Shown piece after piece: positions 42,724-52,514 of a stretch of DNA of 64,000 bases; within the stretch, counting starts at the first letter, position 1; the number at the start of each line of letters is the position of its first letter. A program made the position numbers and the translations under genes. Below the pieces are notes generated by a model, which was given only the letters and a program-made list of their open reading frames with translations, searched no databases and was not told the origin of the DNA. The DNA comes from JAJDTR01 sp965220415 (lineage in GTDB: Bacteria; Poribacteria; WGA-4E; JAJDTR01). The stretch covers positions 5,890,001 through 5,954,000 of the forward strand of contig OZ244829.1 of the NCBI GenBank assembly GCA_965220415.1, written 5' to 3'.

Positions 42724-43824
42724 TCAATCCATCTCCCGGAAATCGGGAACCTTAACCGGGGCGCCGCCGTTGGCTATAGATTGCTCGGAAACCAAGCCGG
42801 GAACGGTAAAATCCAACGCCGTATAGACATCTAGCGGTGGTTCGGTGTCCTTGAGGATACAGTCCACAAAATCGCGTAGCTCAAAGTAATCGCCGAGTCC
42901 ATCGGTTAAATGTGCGGCTTCTTGCGGCGGGTTTTTCCACCGTTCGGGCAAGAACTCGTCCTCAAACGCCGAGAGCGGCATCCACTCCTTTCCTCGACCT
43001 GGCTCGGCTAACCAAATTCTCGGCTGATCTTCAATGCCTCGACCGCCTTCATAGCAGCCTTTTGTGCCTTGGAGGCTGTAGTACGATTTGGGCGGACGGT
43101 TGGATAGCATATCTATGCGAATTTTGATGAGCGCGCCACTCTCGGTTTTGCATAGCATCATGACGGTATCTTCCATCGTATGTTCAGGATTGGTGTGCAC
43201 GCCGGTTCCCAAACAGCAAACGCTGACGACCCGTTCGTCAAACCATTGCAGCACGGGACCGAGATGGTGCGTCGCGTAGTTGCATCGATTGACGCCGACT
43301 TGCCAATAGTAGCGCCACGTCGGATTGCCTTCGCTATCGCGATGAAGCGATTTGACATTATGGAGGTATTCACCCTCTCCAAAGTATATGTCTCCAAACA
43401 TTCCTCGGCGTACCATATTCCCAATCAGCACATTTGATTTGAGGTAGCAATAGTTCTCCGCCATCATGTATTTTGTGCGGCTCTTTCTGACTGCCCGGAC
43501 CAATTCCGCACACTGATCAAGCGAAACCGCCGCTGTTACCTCGCTGATTACATGCTTTCCCGCGTTTAACGCCGCGATGGCTTGCGGCACGTGGAGATTT
43601 TCGGGAGTCGCCAACACAACAATATGGATATTGTCGTCTTCAAGCAACTTCTCATAGTCGGTGAATTGTTCGGCTATGCCGTGCTTCGTCGCGACGGTGT
43701 GAAGCGTTTCCTCGTTCAAATCGCAGAGGGCAGTCACCTCCGTTTCCGTGATCGTGTCAAACGGTTGAATAAATCCTGTACCTCGATGCGCTCCGACAAT
43801 TGCAACGTTGAATTTTCTCGTCAT
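42724..43824 (-). CDS. Gfo/Idh/MocA-family oxidoreductase
   Basis: About 366 residues from the ATG at 43824, chosen because TTGGAGCAGACC precedes it and the NAD-binding motif KFNVAIVGAHRGTGF then starts at residue 4; the longer frame adds 19 unrelated residues. Other motifs: VLATPENLHVPQAIAALNAGKHVISE, with Ser-Glu where EKP is usual, and YCYLKSNVLIGNMVRRG with YLH-containing active-site face. Its C-terminal domain ends VSEQSIANGGAPVKVPDF, common in planctomycete- and Poribacteria-type members. Substrate unknown; stands alone. Confidence 0.85.
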   Translation of the reverse strand: MTRKFNVAIVGAHRGTGFIQPFDTITETEVTALCDLNEETLHTVATKHGIAEQFTDYEKLLEDDNIHIVVLATPENLHVPQAIAALNAGKHVISEVTAAVSLDQCAELVRAVRKSRTKYMMAENYCYLKSNVLIGNMVRRGMFGDIYFGEGEYLHNVKSLHRDSEGNPTWRYYWQVGVNRCNYATHHLGPVLQWFDERVVSVCCLGTGVHTNPEHTMEDTVMMLCKTESGALIKIRIDMLSNRPPKSYYSLQGTKGCYEGGRGIEDQPRIWLAEPGRGKEWMPLSAFEDEFLPERWKNPPQEAAHLTDGLGDYFELRDFVDCILKDTEPPLDVYTALDFTVPGLVSEQSIANGGAPVKVPDFREMD

Positions 43825-44201
43825 TGGTCTGCTCCAAGTACTCGTCTCTGAACAATGGAAACCTGTTAATATTGAATCCAATTATACCAACTCGCCTGCT
43901 GGTGTTCAATATCAAAAAATGGAGTTGGCGCCACCGTTATTCTATTGCCCTCTTGTCACTCAAACCAGTATGCCGTTGATTTTTGTCTGGTCGAAACCAG
44001 ATATGGCTTCCCTGAACCAAAGGTTGGATATTGGATTCGAGTAAGTGAAGTGATATAATATTAATAAAGTGTACCGGTCTGATTTACAGCAGATGGGTAT
44101 ACTGGTTTTGTAACTGTTTAGTTCAGCCAAAACGAGTAGCGATATTAGTTTGGCAGTGTATCGCGCCTGACTATCGGCAGCGGGGCATCCTTGGGTCATA
44201 T

Positions 44202-44223
44202 GTAGGAGGGGCATCTTGCCCCG
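44202..44223 (+). repeat. REP-like palindrome, GTAGG-GGGGCAT family
   Basis: GTAGGAGGGGCATCTTGCCC; inverted partner at 44305-44326. Confidence 0.65.
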
Positions 44224-44304
44224 ATATTCCGCGTTCACGATAAATCAACTCCCTAAACAACTATGCAATGAATATCCACTTTCGGTAGGGAATCGCTCCT
44301 GCAT

Positions 44305-44326
44305 CGGGGCAAGATGCCCCTCCTAC
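44305..44326 (-). repeat. REP-like palindrome, GTAGG-GGGGCAT family
   Basis: CGGGGCAAGATGCCCCTCC followed by TAC; inverted relative to 44202-44223, giving a paired arrangement typical of REP doublets. Confidence 0.65.
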
Positions 44327-44527
44327 AGGGATATCGCTCGTATGTTGGGTACATGAGAGAAATTGCCATCGGTCGTGGAATAAAGGGAGCACCTTGTATT
44401 CGCCGCAAGGAGTCAATGGACTAAACAATTACCTGGTTTTTAACGCAGGAAGGACATCGTGCGATTTTAGGTCCGCAGGCTGTTGATTTTTCGTGTACCA
44501 ATTCCCCATTCAAAAGGAGCAACAGAA

Positions 44528-45706
44528 GTGAAGATTAAAGACATTCGTGCCGTAGCGGTCAATCTTACTCCCAAATCCAAGACCGAACCTCGGGTTCCCC
44601 GTGTCGAGACGGATGGGTTCACCAGCCCGATGGCGCGCTACCCCGAGTTTAATCGAAATGATTGGACCGCCGATTGGACGCGCCTCGCCTGCGTTGTAAC
44701 CGCCGAAGACGGAACCTGGGGATTGGGAATGACCACGAATAGTGGTCCGGCGCTCAGCATCATCAACGACCATTTTGCCCCTCTGCTGGTGGGTCAAAAC
44801 TGCGTTGCCACCGAGAAAATTTGGGATGTGATGCGCCGGAGTTCCGCGCAGTATCATAGCGCAGGTTTGGCGAGCTACGCCATAAGCGCCGTTGACAACG
44901 CCCTTTGGGACTTGAAAGGTAAATTACTCGGACGCCCAGTCTACGAACTTCTTGGCGGCCCACAGAAAGACAAAATCTTCTGCTACGCCAGCAACACCGA
45001 CCTGTCGTACGGCACGGAGAATAGCATCGCGTGGTTCTTGGAACTGGGATTTAAAGCGGTCAAACTGTTCGTGCGACATGGCCCTGAATCGGGTATCGAA
45101 GGAATCCAGGCAACAGAGGAATTGGTTGCACGGACTCGGGAGCAGATAGGAGACGATGTTGAACTGATGCTGGATGCGTGGATGTCGTTGAATGTTGAAT
45201 ATGTCGTGAGGTTGGTGGAAGCATTGAAACCGTATCGGCTGAAGTGGCTCGAAGACTACCTGCTGCCGGAAGACTTGGACAGCTACTTCAAAGTGCGGGA
45301 ACGAGTGCCGTCGCAGATTCTCGCGACCGGGGAACATTGGTACACCATCCACCCGTTTGCATTGGCGGCAGGGAAAGGATTGGTCGACATCTTGCAGCCG
45401 GATGTTCAGTGGGTGGGCGGCGTCACGGCGTTGGTACGAATCTGCCATATCGCCGAAGCGCACGGACTGAGCGTCATCAGCCATGGCGGCATGAATTACC
45501 CATACGGGCAGCATGTTTCGTACGCCATGCCTGCCATCCAGTGGGGTGAACGCTCGGAAGGAGTTTCACCGCCGGGAGTGCCGCTCGAAGAGATGGTTGT
45601 GCTGCCGGGAACCCCCGTGATAAAGGACGGTTATCTAATCCCCAGCGACGCACCCGGATTCGGAATTGAAGTGACAAAAGACTGGATTGAGAGCAAAGCG
45701 GTTTAG
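44528..45706 (+). CDS. Mandelate racemase/enolase-superfamily enzyme, L-rhamnonate dehydratase-like
   Basis: About 392 residues from the GTG at 44528, which follows AAAGGAG; the longer frame adds 15 unrelated residues. Enolase-superfamily fold with metal ligands Asp in MLDAWMSL, Glu in KWLEDYLLPED and Glu in LATGEHWYT, and the catalytic His in VISHGG. The N-terminal capping domain has the family pattern SAVDNALWDLKGKLLGRPVYELLGG. The LFVRHGPESG, GEHW and SHGG segments are closest to L-rhamnonate dehydratases, which remove water from acid sugars, so sugar-acid breakdown is the likely role. Confidence 0.85.
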   Translation: MKIKDIRAVAVNLTPKSKTEPRVPRVETDGFTSPMARYPEFNRNDWTADWTRLACVVTAEDGTWGLGMTTNSGPALSIINDHFAPLLVGQNCVATEKIWDVMRRSSAQYHSAGLASYAISAVDNALWDLKGKLLGRPVYELLGGPQKDKIFCYASNTDLSYGTENSIAWFLELGFKAVKLFVRHGPESGIEGIQATEELVARTREQIGDDVELMLDAWMSLNVEYVVRLVEALKPYRLKWLEDYLLPEDLDSYFKVRERVPSQILATGEHWYTIHPFALAAGKGLVDILQPDVQWVGGVTALVRICHIAEAHGLSVISHGGMNYPYGQHVSYAMPAIQWGERSEGVSPPGVPLEEMVVLPGTPVIKDGYLIPSDAPGFGIEVTKDWIESKAV

Positions 45707-45794
45707 AACTCCCACAGAAAAATTCTCCGAATTGCAATTTTGATTTACGTCGACGATGAACTGTCTTTTCAAACAAACGGTATAAGCATTTACA

Positions 45795-46775
45795 TCATTG
45801 GAGTTGAGACTCGGTTTTCTTCAGCCTGCCCCAGATTGTAGCTTGGTTGGCGTTTGGGAGAACGGGCAGCAATCCCGGATTTAGCCAGTCCGGATCGACA
45901 TCCGTCCCCAAATGTAAGTGGCTAAGTTGCTTAAGGTATTTTCCGTCGGCAGTCATCAAGTGGATTTGGCTTCTAAACCCAGCATTCCTCTCGGACACGA
46001 ACGCAATCAGTTGACTGTCTAGGGACCACGAGGGGTTATAGTCCCATACTCCATTTTTGGTTATCCTCTTGAGTCTTTTTCCTTCTAGCGACACCATCAG
46101 AATTTCCGTATTCCCGTCTATTTTTCCGGAAAAAGCGATCTTGTGCCCATCAGGAGACCAGGATGGGAGGCCCTTGGGCGCCAAATCGTGTGTGAGTCTC
46201 TCGACGTTCGTCCCATCGGCGTTCATCGCGAAGATTTCAGTGCCCTCCTTTAACTTGGAAACGAATGCTATCCTTTGACTGTCGGGCGACCACGATAGCG
46301 TGGTTACCGGGTTATCTTTCAGCTTCACGCGATTTCTGCCATCGCTATCCATGACGTAGATTCCGGGCGTCTTATCGGCGATAACCAGCGACCAGTAGGC
46401 AATCTTTTGACCGTCGGGCGACCACGAGGGCCAGTTGTCATGCCAGCCGTCTGTCAGTCTCTCCTGATTTGATCCATCTGAATCCATCACGTAGATTTGG
46501 ATTTTTAGCGGTGTTCTCGTCGTGACGAAGGCAATTTTCCGCCCGTCGGGAGACCAGGTCGGCCCCCAGTCGTGTACTTTATTTCGTGTGAGTCTTTTCT
46601 GGTTTCCGCCATCGGCATCCATGACGTAGATTTCATCGTGTCCATGTCTCGTGGTGGTGAAGGCAATCTGTGAGTTGCGTGCGGCAAATGCGTTTGCCAA
46701 TAGCAGTTCTATGCCTAACACAGAGATGAGCGTCACTGTAAACATGTGGTGCTTAGCTGTCGGTTCGGGTCGCAT
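45795..46775 (-). CDS. PD40/TolB-like propeller paralogue 1
   Basis: 326 residues, start behind AGAGGGA. A basic N-terminus and signal-type helix (about 11-32, ending NAFAA) are followed by six PD40 blades of about 43 residues, each with IYVMDxDGxNxxRLT and PxWSPDGxKIAF. The last lines DPDWLNPG and the tail ATIWGRLKK complete the common layout. Probably a secreted or periplasmic binding propeller; no enzymatic residues are seen. Its third and fourth blades are nearly identical in DNA to those of the paralogue at 54553-55533. It is the last gene of the array in the direction of transcription. Confidence 0.85.
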   Translation of the reverse strand: MRPEPTAKHHMFTVTLISVLGIELLLANAFAARNSQIAFTTTRHGHDEIYVMDADGGNQKRLTRNKVHDWGPTWSPDGRKIAFVTTRTPLKIQIYVMDSDGSNQERLTDGWHDNWPSWSPDGQKIAYWSLVIADKTPGIYVMDSDGRNRVKLKDNPVTTLSWSPDSQRIAFVSKLKEGTEIFAMNADGTNVERLTHDLAPKGLPSWSPDGHKIAFSGKIDGNTEILMVSLEGKRLKRITKNGVWDYNPSWSLDSQLIAFVSERNAGFRSQIHLMTADGKYLKQLSHLHLGTDVDPDWLNPGLLPVLPNANQATIWGRLKKTESQLQ

Positions 46776-46817
46776 TATTCCCTCTCTAAACGTACAACAT
46801 TACACTGTACCCTCAGG

Positions 46818-47822
46818 TTATCGGATCTGTTTGACGCGCCCCAATTGGGTAGCCAACTTTTCTTTTGAAGACACAGCTTGCGGCGCCGGACGCCAGGACG
46901 ACATTCTGTTCATCCCCTGCTCCGAACCGTGTGTAAGTTGAATAACATTCGTTCCATCAGGATTCATCAGGAAAAGTTCCTCTCCCACCAAATTGCGCAG
47001 AGACGTAAAGGCAATGTAACTTCCGTCGGGCGACCAAGCAGGATAAGCGTCCCATGCAAAGTGGTGCGTGAGCCGAACCACATTGTCGCCATCGGCATCC
47101 ATGACGTAGATGTCGTGGTTTCCCACTCCCCAAGATTCGAAAGCGATTCGTCTTCCATCCGGAGACCATGACGGGTCTCGATTCCTCGCCCTGGAATTTC
47201 GGGTCAGGTTGACGGGATTTGCCCCGTCGGCATTCATGACGTAGATATCTGAATTGGCAATGATATCTCTGGAGACATAGACAATCTTAGAACCATCTGG
47301 TGACCAGGACGGAGTAGCCTCCTTGGCTAGAGTTCGAGTAAGCTGGACAACATTTTTTCCGTTGGTGTCCATCACGTAAATCTCGCTGTTCCCTCCTCGG
47401 TTTGAGGCAAAAGCAATGCTCCTCCCGTCCGGCGACCAAGATGGTGATTTATCGTATGCGGGAACCGGTTGATTGTTTTTCGTCAATCGGACAGTATCCT
47501 TTCCATCTGCGTCCGTTATATAGATTTCATGGGTTGAACCGTTTCGACGATTCGACGTAAAGGCAATCTTTGACCCATCCGGCGACCAAGCGGGGTAAGA
47601 GTCAATAGCCGGGTGCTTAGTTAACCTCACGGGGGCTGTCCCATCGGTATCCATCACGTAGATTTCGGCGTTTCCGTCTCGCGTTGAAATGAAAGCGATT
47701 TTCGTCTCAATGGCGTGCGCCAAATCAACACTCGCTATGAAAAGTCCTATCCCTATGCCAAAGAGATTTTGTCGAAAAGCGCTAAAACGCGTTGTTCGTT
47801 CCAACATCTCGAAAAACTTCAT
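46818..47822 (-). CDS. PD40/TolB-like propeller paralogue 2 (type A)
   Basis: 334 residues behind GGAAGGAGG. Signal helix about residues 19-41 (FGIGIGLFIASVDLAHA), six PD40 blades starting TKIAFISTRDGNAEIYVMDTDG, and the tail KEKLATQLGRVKQ. The upstream ribosome-site region and N-terminus (FFEMLERTTRFSAFRQ) match paralogue 4, and the last two blades and tail match the two-blade paralogue 9. Forms with paralogue 3 a two-gene unit that appears twice in the array. Confidence 0.85.
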   Translation of the reverse strand: MKFFEMLERTTRFSAFRQNLFGIGIGLFIASVDLAHAIETKIAFISTRDGNAEIYVMDTDGTAPVRLTKHPAIDSYPAWSPDGSKIAFTSNRRNGSTHEIYITDADGKDTVRLTKNNQPVPAYDKSPSWSPDGRSIAFASNRGGNSEIYVMDTNGKNVVQLTRTLAKEATPSWSPDGSKIVYVSRDIIANSDIYVMNADGANPVNLTRNSRARNRDPSWSPDGRRIAFESWGVGNHDIYVMDADGDNVVRLTHHFAWDAYPAWSPDGSYIAFTSLRNLVGEELFLMNPDGTNVIQLTHGSEQGMNRMSSWRPAPQAVSSKEKLATQLGRVKQIR

Positions 47823-47856
47823 CGAGGCCTCCTTCCATTCTACTTGTCAACACGGC

Positions 47857-48846
47857 TTAGTGTTTATGTTTCACTGCACCCCAGGAAGTTGGTGCCCTCC
47901 CTTGTGGAGACACAGAAAATGACCCAGATAGCCAGCAGGGAGACGAGTCCCATGCGTCAGTAGGGGGCTTAGTGAGTCTCACGGGATTTTGTCCGTCGGC
48001 ATCCGCAACGTAGATGCTCCAATCGCCTTCCCGGTCGGACGCAAAGGCGATTTTCTGGCCATTCGGTGACCAAGACGGTCGAACGTTCGCTCCGTTTCCT
48101 TCGGTGAGTCTCAAGATCTGATTCCCGTTCGTGTTCATCGTGTAGATTTCAAAGTGGGCGTGGTTGTCACGCCAGGATTGAAAGGCAATTCTACTACCGT
48201 TTGGCGACCAACAAGGATATCGATTCGAGAGCACGTCCGGATTTATGGTGAGATTGATGGGATTCATTCCATCGGCATCCATAACGAAAATGTCCTTGGA
48301 GGCGACCCCGCCATCACGGTTGGACTCAAAAGCGATTTTTTTGCCATCTGGCGACCAACTGGGCGACCAATCTTCTCTTCCATGATGAGTCAATCTCACC
48401 GAATTTTTCCCATCGGCATCTATGACATAAATCTCGGGATTGCCGTCACGAGATGATGAAAAGGCAATCTTTGACCCATCCGGCGACCAGCACGGAGTAT
48501 CATCTCGTGCTGGGGCATTGGTAAGTCTTAAAGGATTCGTCCCGTCAGCATTCATTACGAAGACTTCAAAGTTGCCCGTGCGGTTGGAAGCAAACGCAAT
48601 CTTCCTTCCGTCCGGCGAGCAAGCGGGACTTATATCATATGCCGGGTTTTTCGTGAGTCGAACAAGGTTCGTGCCATCAACCTCAACTGCGTGAATTTCA
48701 TAGTTTCCGACACGATCGGAGTCGAAAACAATCCTTGCGTTGGCTCCTAGTATAGAGTGTTCCAGAGAAATCAATAGGACAGTTGCCAGCCGAAATAAAC
48801 TGTTCGCCATAGGGGAAATACGTAACTTCAACGTGTGGAATGTCAT
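47857..48846 (-). CDS. PD40/TolB-like propeller paralogue 3 (type B)
   Basis: 329 residues; a shorter start at the Met at position 13 is also possible and would bring the signal helix (SLFRLATVLLISLEHSILG) to the N-terminus. Six PD40 blades begin ARIVFDSDRVGNYEIHAVEVDG; the tail is RAPTSWGAVKHK. The first blade has Cys-Ser in the PACSPDG position as in paralogues 5, 6 and 7, which marks type B members. 34 bases separate it from paralogue 2. Confidence 0.85.
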   Translation of the reverse strand: MTFHTLKLRISPMANSLFRLATVLLISLEHSILGANARIVFDSDRVGNYEIHAVEVDGTNLVRLTKNPAYDISPACSPDGRKIAFASNRTGNFEVFVMNADGTNPLRLTNAPARDDTPCWSPDGSKIAFSSSRDGNPEIYVIDADGKNSVRLTHHGREDWSPSWSPDGKKIAFESNRDGGVASKDIFVMDADGMNPINLTINPDVLSNRYPCWSPNGSRIAFQSWRDNHAHFEIYTMNTNGNQILRLTEGNGANVRPSWSPNGQKIAFASDREGDWSIYVADADGQNPVRLTKPPTDAWDSSPCWLSGSFSVSPQGRAPTSWGAVKHKH

Positions 48847-48894
48847 CTGTTAACTTCTTTCGACCTTAGAATTGTTTCTACACATCACTAGAAT

Positions 48895-49896
48895 TCACCG
48901 TGCCGTCTTCATCGCTCCCCATTGCGTTGTCAGCTTTCCACTGAACGACACCGAAAATGGCACGGGACGCCAAGAAGCCCATCTAACCCTACGCCGAGGC
49001 GCGCTCCGGGTAATTTGAGTAATATTAGTTCCGTCGGAATTCATCAGGTAGATTTCCTCTCCCATTAAATTACGGAACGAGGTATAAGCAATGTGATTTC
49101 CACTGGGCGACCACACGGGAAAAGCATCCCATGCGACATGATTGTCGAGTTGGATGACGTTTTTGCCATCGGCATCCATGACGTAGATGTCGTGGTTTCC
49201 CACGCGCCTAGATTCAAAAGCGATTTGCCTCCCATCCGGTGACCATGACGGATTTTTATTCAGTGCTTCGGGATTTTGGGTCAGGTTGACGGGATTCTCG
49301 CCGTCAGCATCCATGACATAAATCTCCGACTTCAAGACGTTACCGCTTGACGTAAAGGCAATCTGCGTGCCGTCCGGCGACCAGCGGGGAGTGACCTCCT
49401 TGGCTCGACCTCTTGTGAGTTGAACGAGATTGTTCGCGTCGGTGTCCATTACGTAGATATCGTAGCTATCGCCGCGGTTAGATGCAAAAGCGATTCTCAT
49501 TCCGTCGGGTGACCATGATGGTGACTCATCGTTGACAGCAGGCGCGTGGTCTGTCGTCAACTGCACAAGCTTTTCTCCATCGGCGTTCATGACGAAAATT
49601 TCCAAACTGAATCCATTACGCCGGTCGGAGGTAAAGGCAATCTTCCCTCCGTCGGGCGACCAAGCAGGTTGGGTGTCCCTTGCCGGGTGGTTGGTCAACC
49701 TGACAAGGTTCGTACCATCAGTGTCTATAGCGTAGATTTCGACGTTACCATCACGGTCCGAACTGAAAGCAATTTTCGTGTCAATAGCTTGCCCCGATGC
49801 AACAAACGCAAGGACACAACCTATCCCTATTACGAATAGGCTTCGACGAAAAGCATTCCGGTGCAGCGTTTGTTCGAATAGCCCGAAAAATCTCAT
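48895..49896 (-). CDS. PD40/TolB-like propeller paralogue 4 (type A)
   Basis: 333 residues behind GGAAGGAGG. N-terminus FFGLFEQTLHRNAFRR and a signal helix (LFVIGIGCVLAFVASGQA) parallel paralogue 2. Six PD40 blades from TKIAFSSDRDGNVEIYAIDTDG; tail GKLTTQWGAMKTA. It precedes paralogue 3 by 48 bases. The high similarity to paralogue 2 in signal, blades and 5' region supports duplication of the A-B gene pair. Confidence 0.85.
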   Translation of the reverse strand: MRFFGLFEQTLHRNAFRRSLFVIGIGCVLAFVASGQAIDTKIAFSSDRDGNVEIYAIDTDGTNLVRLTNHPARDTQPAWSPDGGKIAFTSDRRNGFSLEIFVMNADGEKLVQLTTDHAPAVNDESPSWSPDGMRIAFASNRGDSYDIYVMDTDANNLVQLTRGRAKEVTPRWSPDGTQIAFTSSGNVLKSEIYVMDADGENPVNLTQNPEALNKNPSWSPDGRQIAFESRRVGNHDIYVMDADGKNVIQLDNHVAWDAFPVWSPSGNHIAYTSFRNLMGEEIYLMNSDGTNITQITRSAPRRRVRWASWRPVPFSVSFSGKLTTQWGAMKTAR

Positions 49897-49930
49897 CGCA
49901 GCCTCCTTCCATTCTACCGTTCAACACGGA

Positions 49931-50911
49931 TTACTGTTTACGTTTGATTGCTCCCAAGAAAGTGGGCATTCTCTCGCGTGGAGACACTGGAAGAAACTTC
50001 GGCATCCAGCAAGGAGATCTGTTCTCTACACCGGGTTGAGTTTTCGTGAGTTTGACCGCCCCGCGCCCGTTGGTGTCCATTATATAAATATCATAATTTC
50101 CGTCACGGTCTGAGACAAAGACGATTCTTGTTCCGTCCGACGAATAGGATGGTGACCAGTTGTTTCCCTTCCCTTCCGTAAGCCTACTGAGTCTTTTCCC
50201 ATTGGCCGTCATTTCGTAAATGTCTCCGTTATCACGCCGCGAGTCAAAAGCAATCCTGCTTCCATCTGGCGACCACGTGGGATTGCGACTCAGGGATAAC
50301 CCCTTGTTGCGCGTAAGATTGCGCACTCTCTCTCCGTCCGCATCCATAACAAAAATATGCGTTGAACCAAATGACCCATCCAGATTGGCGTCAAACGCAA
50401 TCTTGCTTCCATCGGGAGACCAGCTTGACGACGCCTCTGCCATGTCGTTTTCTGTTAATCTCATCAGATTGTTTCCCTCGGTGTCCATGGTGTAGATATC
50501 CCATTTGCCAGATCGGAATGATGTAACAACTATCTTCGCGCCATCCGGTGACCAAAAAGGGTCGATTTCTTTCCAATTCCCGTTGGTGAGTCTAACAACG
50601 TTACTGCCGTTACTGTCCATCACGTACAGATCGAGAGGACCGTGACGCATAGACGTGAAAGCAATCATTCTCCCGTCCGGCGAGCATGCGGGACTGCGAT
50701 CGTCTGCCGGGCTGTCGGTGAGTTGGAGGAGATTTTTTCCGTTTACATCTATAGCGTAGATGTCCCAGTTGCCGTTGCGGTTCGATTCAAACACGATTCT
50801 CGGTTCGAATCTCTGTGCTGTGCCTTCTGAGCCAACCATCATCACGAGTAACACCAATAGTAAGAATCTCCTCAAAGATGGGAGGATTCTACTCACTGGA
50901 TGGGCATACAT
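49931..50911 (-). CDS. PD40/TolB-like propeller paralogue 5 (type B)
   Basis: 326 residues. Signal helix SLRRFLLLVLLVMMVGSEGTAQ, then six PD40 blades from PRIVFESNRNGNWDIYAIDVNG, including a C-terminal blade YSSDGTRIVFVSDRDGNYDIYIMDTNG; tail RMPTFLGAIKRK. The blade text and signal end (EGTAQRFEPRIV) resemble paralogues 6 and 7 most. 34 bases follow paralogue 4's start side. Confidence 0.85.
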   Translation of the reverse strand: MYAHPVSRILPSLRRFLLLVLLVMMVGSEGTAQRFEPRIVFESNRNGNWDIYAIDVNGKNLLQLTDSPADDRSPACSPDGRMIAFTSMRHGPLDLYVMDSNGSNVVRLTNGNWKEIDPFWSPDGAKIVVTSFRSGKWDIYTMDTEGNNLMRLTENDMAEASSSWSPDGSKIAFDANLDGSFGSTHIFVMDADGERVRNLTRNKGLSLSRNPTWSPDGSRIAFDSRRDNGDIYEMTANGKRLSRLTEGKGNNWSPSYSSDGTRIVFVSDRDGNYDIYIMDTNGRGAVKLTKTQPGVENRSPCWMPKFLPVSPRERMPTFLGAIKRKQ

Positions 50912-50969
50912 TGTTTTGTTCCTTTCCTCACTGTTTTGGCAATCTCATTGGGGTGAACAACCGTTCCAA

Positions 50970-51968
50970 CTATCGTTTAATCTCCGCCCAAGATGTCGGC
51001 AACTTTCCGTTTGGGTTGACTGCAAATGCACCAGTCGGAAACAACCAGGAAGGATATATGTTATCAACACCGGGAGGAGTTCTCGTGAGTTTGACCGCGT
51101 TCCTTCCGTTGGTGTCCATCAAATAAATATTATTGTCTCCGTCACGCGTTGAGACAAAGGCGATTTTTGTCCCATCCGGCGAATAGGCTGGAAACCTGTT
51201 GCTACCCTCCTCCGTAAGCCTTTCTAAGTTTTCCCCTTCAGCGGTAATCGCGTAAATCTGATAACGTCGGCCTGGAGCGAAGATGTGCTGCGAGTGAAAA
51301 GCGATCATGCGTCCATCTGGCGACCAAGTAGGGGACCAATTTTGCGTTAGGTCGGTATCACCGGTGAGATTGCGCCTTTCCTTTCCATCTGCATTCATCA
51401 CGAAAATATGCTCGGGAGTATTCAAGAGGCCATCACGGGTGGATGCAAACGCAATCTTGCGTCCATCTGGCGACCAACTAGGCCTGGAATCGAGCCACTT
51501 ATGTTTTGTCAAATTTATCAGGTTATTTCCATCGGCGTCCATGGCGTAGATTTCATAGTTGCGGACGGGCCAACGGGAAGATGCAAAGGCAATCCTCGTG
51601 CCATCCGGCGACCAACTAGGTCGGCCTTCAATAAAATTGTCCTGGGTAAGTCTGATTACGTTGTTGCCATCGCTGTCCATCACATACAGGTCATGTGTAA
51701 CGCCGCGCTCTGATGTGAACGCAATCCTTCTACCGTCCGGCGAGCAAGCGAGTAACCAATCAGATCCCGGGTGGTCGCTGAGTTGGACCAGATTGTCTCC
51801 GTTTACGTCCATGGAGTAGATGTCCCAGTTGCCAAGCCAGTTGCCATCGTGGTTTGATGCAAAGACGATTCTCGGTTCGAATGTCCGTGCTGTGCTGTCT
51901 GAAGCAACCATTAACGCTAGTAACATTAGAAACAGGCATCTTCTCAAAAATGGGCTGATTTTATTCAC
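50970..51968 (-). CDS. PD40/TolB-like propeller paralogue 6 (type B)
   Basis: 332 residues from a GTG behind AAGGAG (spacing long, 13 bases). Signal helix PFLRRCLFLMLLALMVASDSTA, six blades from PRIVFASNHDGNW, tail GKLPTSWAEIKR. The first blade has an extra WLGNWD repeat of three residues, a small local duplication. Nearest relatives are paralogues 5 and 7. It is the first gene of the left block of the array; a 1.2 kb stretch with the Cys-rich peptide gene separates it from paralogue 7. Confidence 0.85.
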   Translation of the reverse strand: MNKISPFLRRCLFLMLLALMVASDSTARTFEPRIVFASNHDGNWLGNWDIYSMDVNGDNLVQLSDHPGSDWLLACSPDGRRIAFTSERGVTHDLYVMDSDGNNVIRLTQDNFIEGRPSWSPDGTRIAFASSRWPVRNYEIYAMDADGNNLINLTKHKWLDSRPSWSPDGRKIAFASTRDGLLNTPEHIFVMNADGKERRNLTGDTDLTQNWSPTWSPDGRMIAFHSQHIFAPGRRYQIYAITAEGENLERLTEEGSNRFPAYSPDGTKIAFVSTRDGDNNIYLMDTNGRNAVKLTRTPPGVDNIYPSWLFPTGAFAVNPNGKLPTSWAEIKR

Positions 51969-52514
51969 CGGTCATGTTCTCCTTCTGTTATGCTGCTAAA
52001 ATGTACAACGTCGAGCTTAAGTTTTATGCCGGTTGCGGGGTAATATTATTAAAAAGCGCGCGAATGGCTTGAGAAAACCGTCAAAATTGATGATTAAAAC
52101 ACTATAGTTCTGGTGACAAATAAGCTAACCTATTACGGCAGTAACCGGAGGAGTTAATTCCTCGGTTCAATTTCCACAAAAAGAAACAACTGACAGGAAT
52201 CGGGCTTGTGAGGCTTTTCCTTGTATGTAGTAATGAAGAGAATCAAAAGCATAGGTCATCCCGAATTTTCAACCTCCATGCACATTGACAAATGCCAACC
52301 TTCTCTCATCGCGCCAGCGAATCGGCAAATAAGGAACAAGCCAGTCAGCGGGGAAAATTCACGTGCTTATGGTTTGAGCGCTCAATTGCCAGCTTGCCAA
52401 TTGATGGATGAGAACGGAAAAAACGTGACATGAGCAAACACCAGGAATTTGAACAATTCAGGATGACCTACGTGCTAATGGACGGGATATTAGTTCCCGA
52501 TCTCAACCATCACC
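51969..52514. other. Intergenic, nothing recognised
   Basis: About 0.55 kb between propeller paralogue 6 and the Cys-rich peptide gene. A 70-codon plus-strand frame exists but lacks a ribosome site and protein-like composition. No repeat element is seen. Confidence 0.4.

Larger units (their letters stand above)
43825..44527. other. Intergenic between divergent genes
   Basis: Contains two palindromic repeats of the GTAGG-GGGGCAT family in opposite orientation (44202-44223 and 44305-44326) with about 80 bases between them. Promoters for both neighbours must lie here; none is strong enough to mark. Confidence 0.5.
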
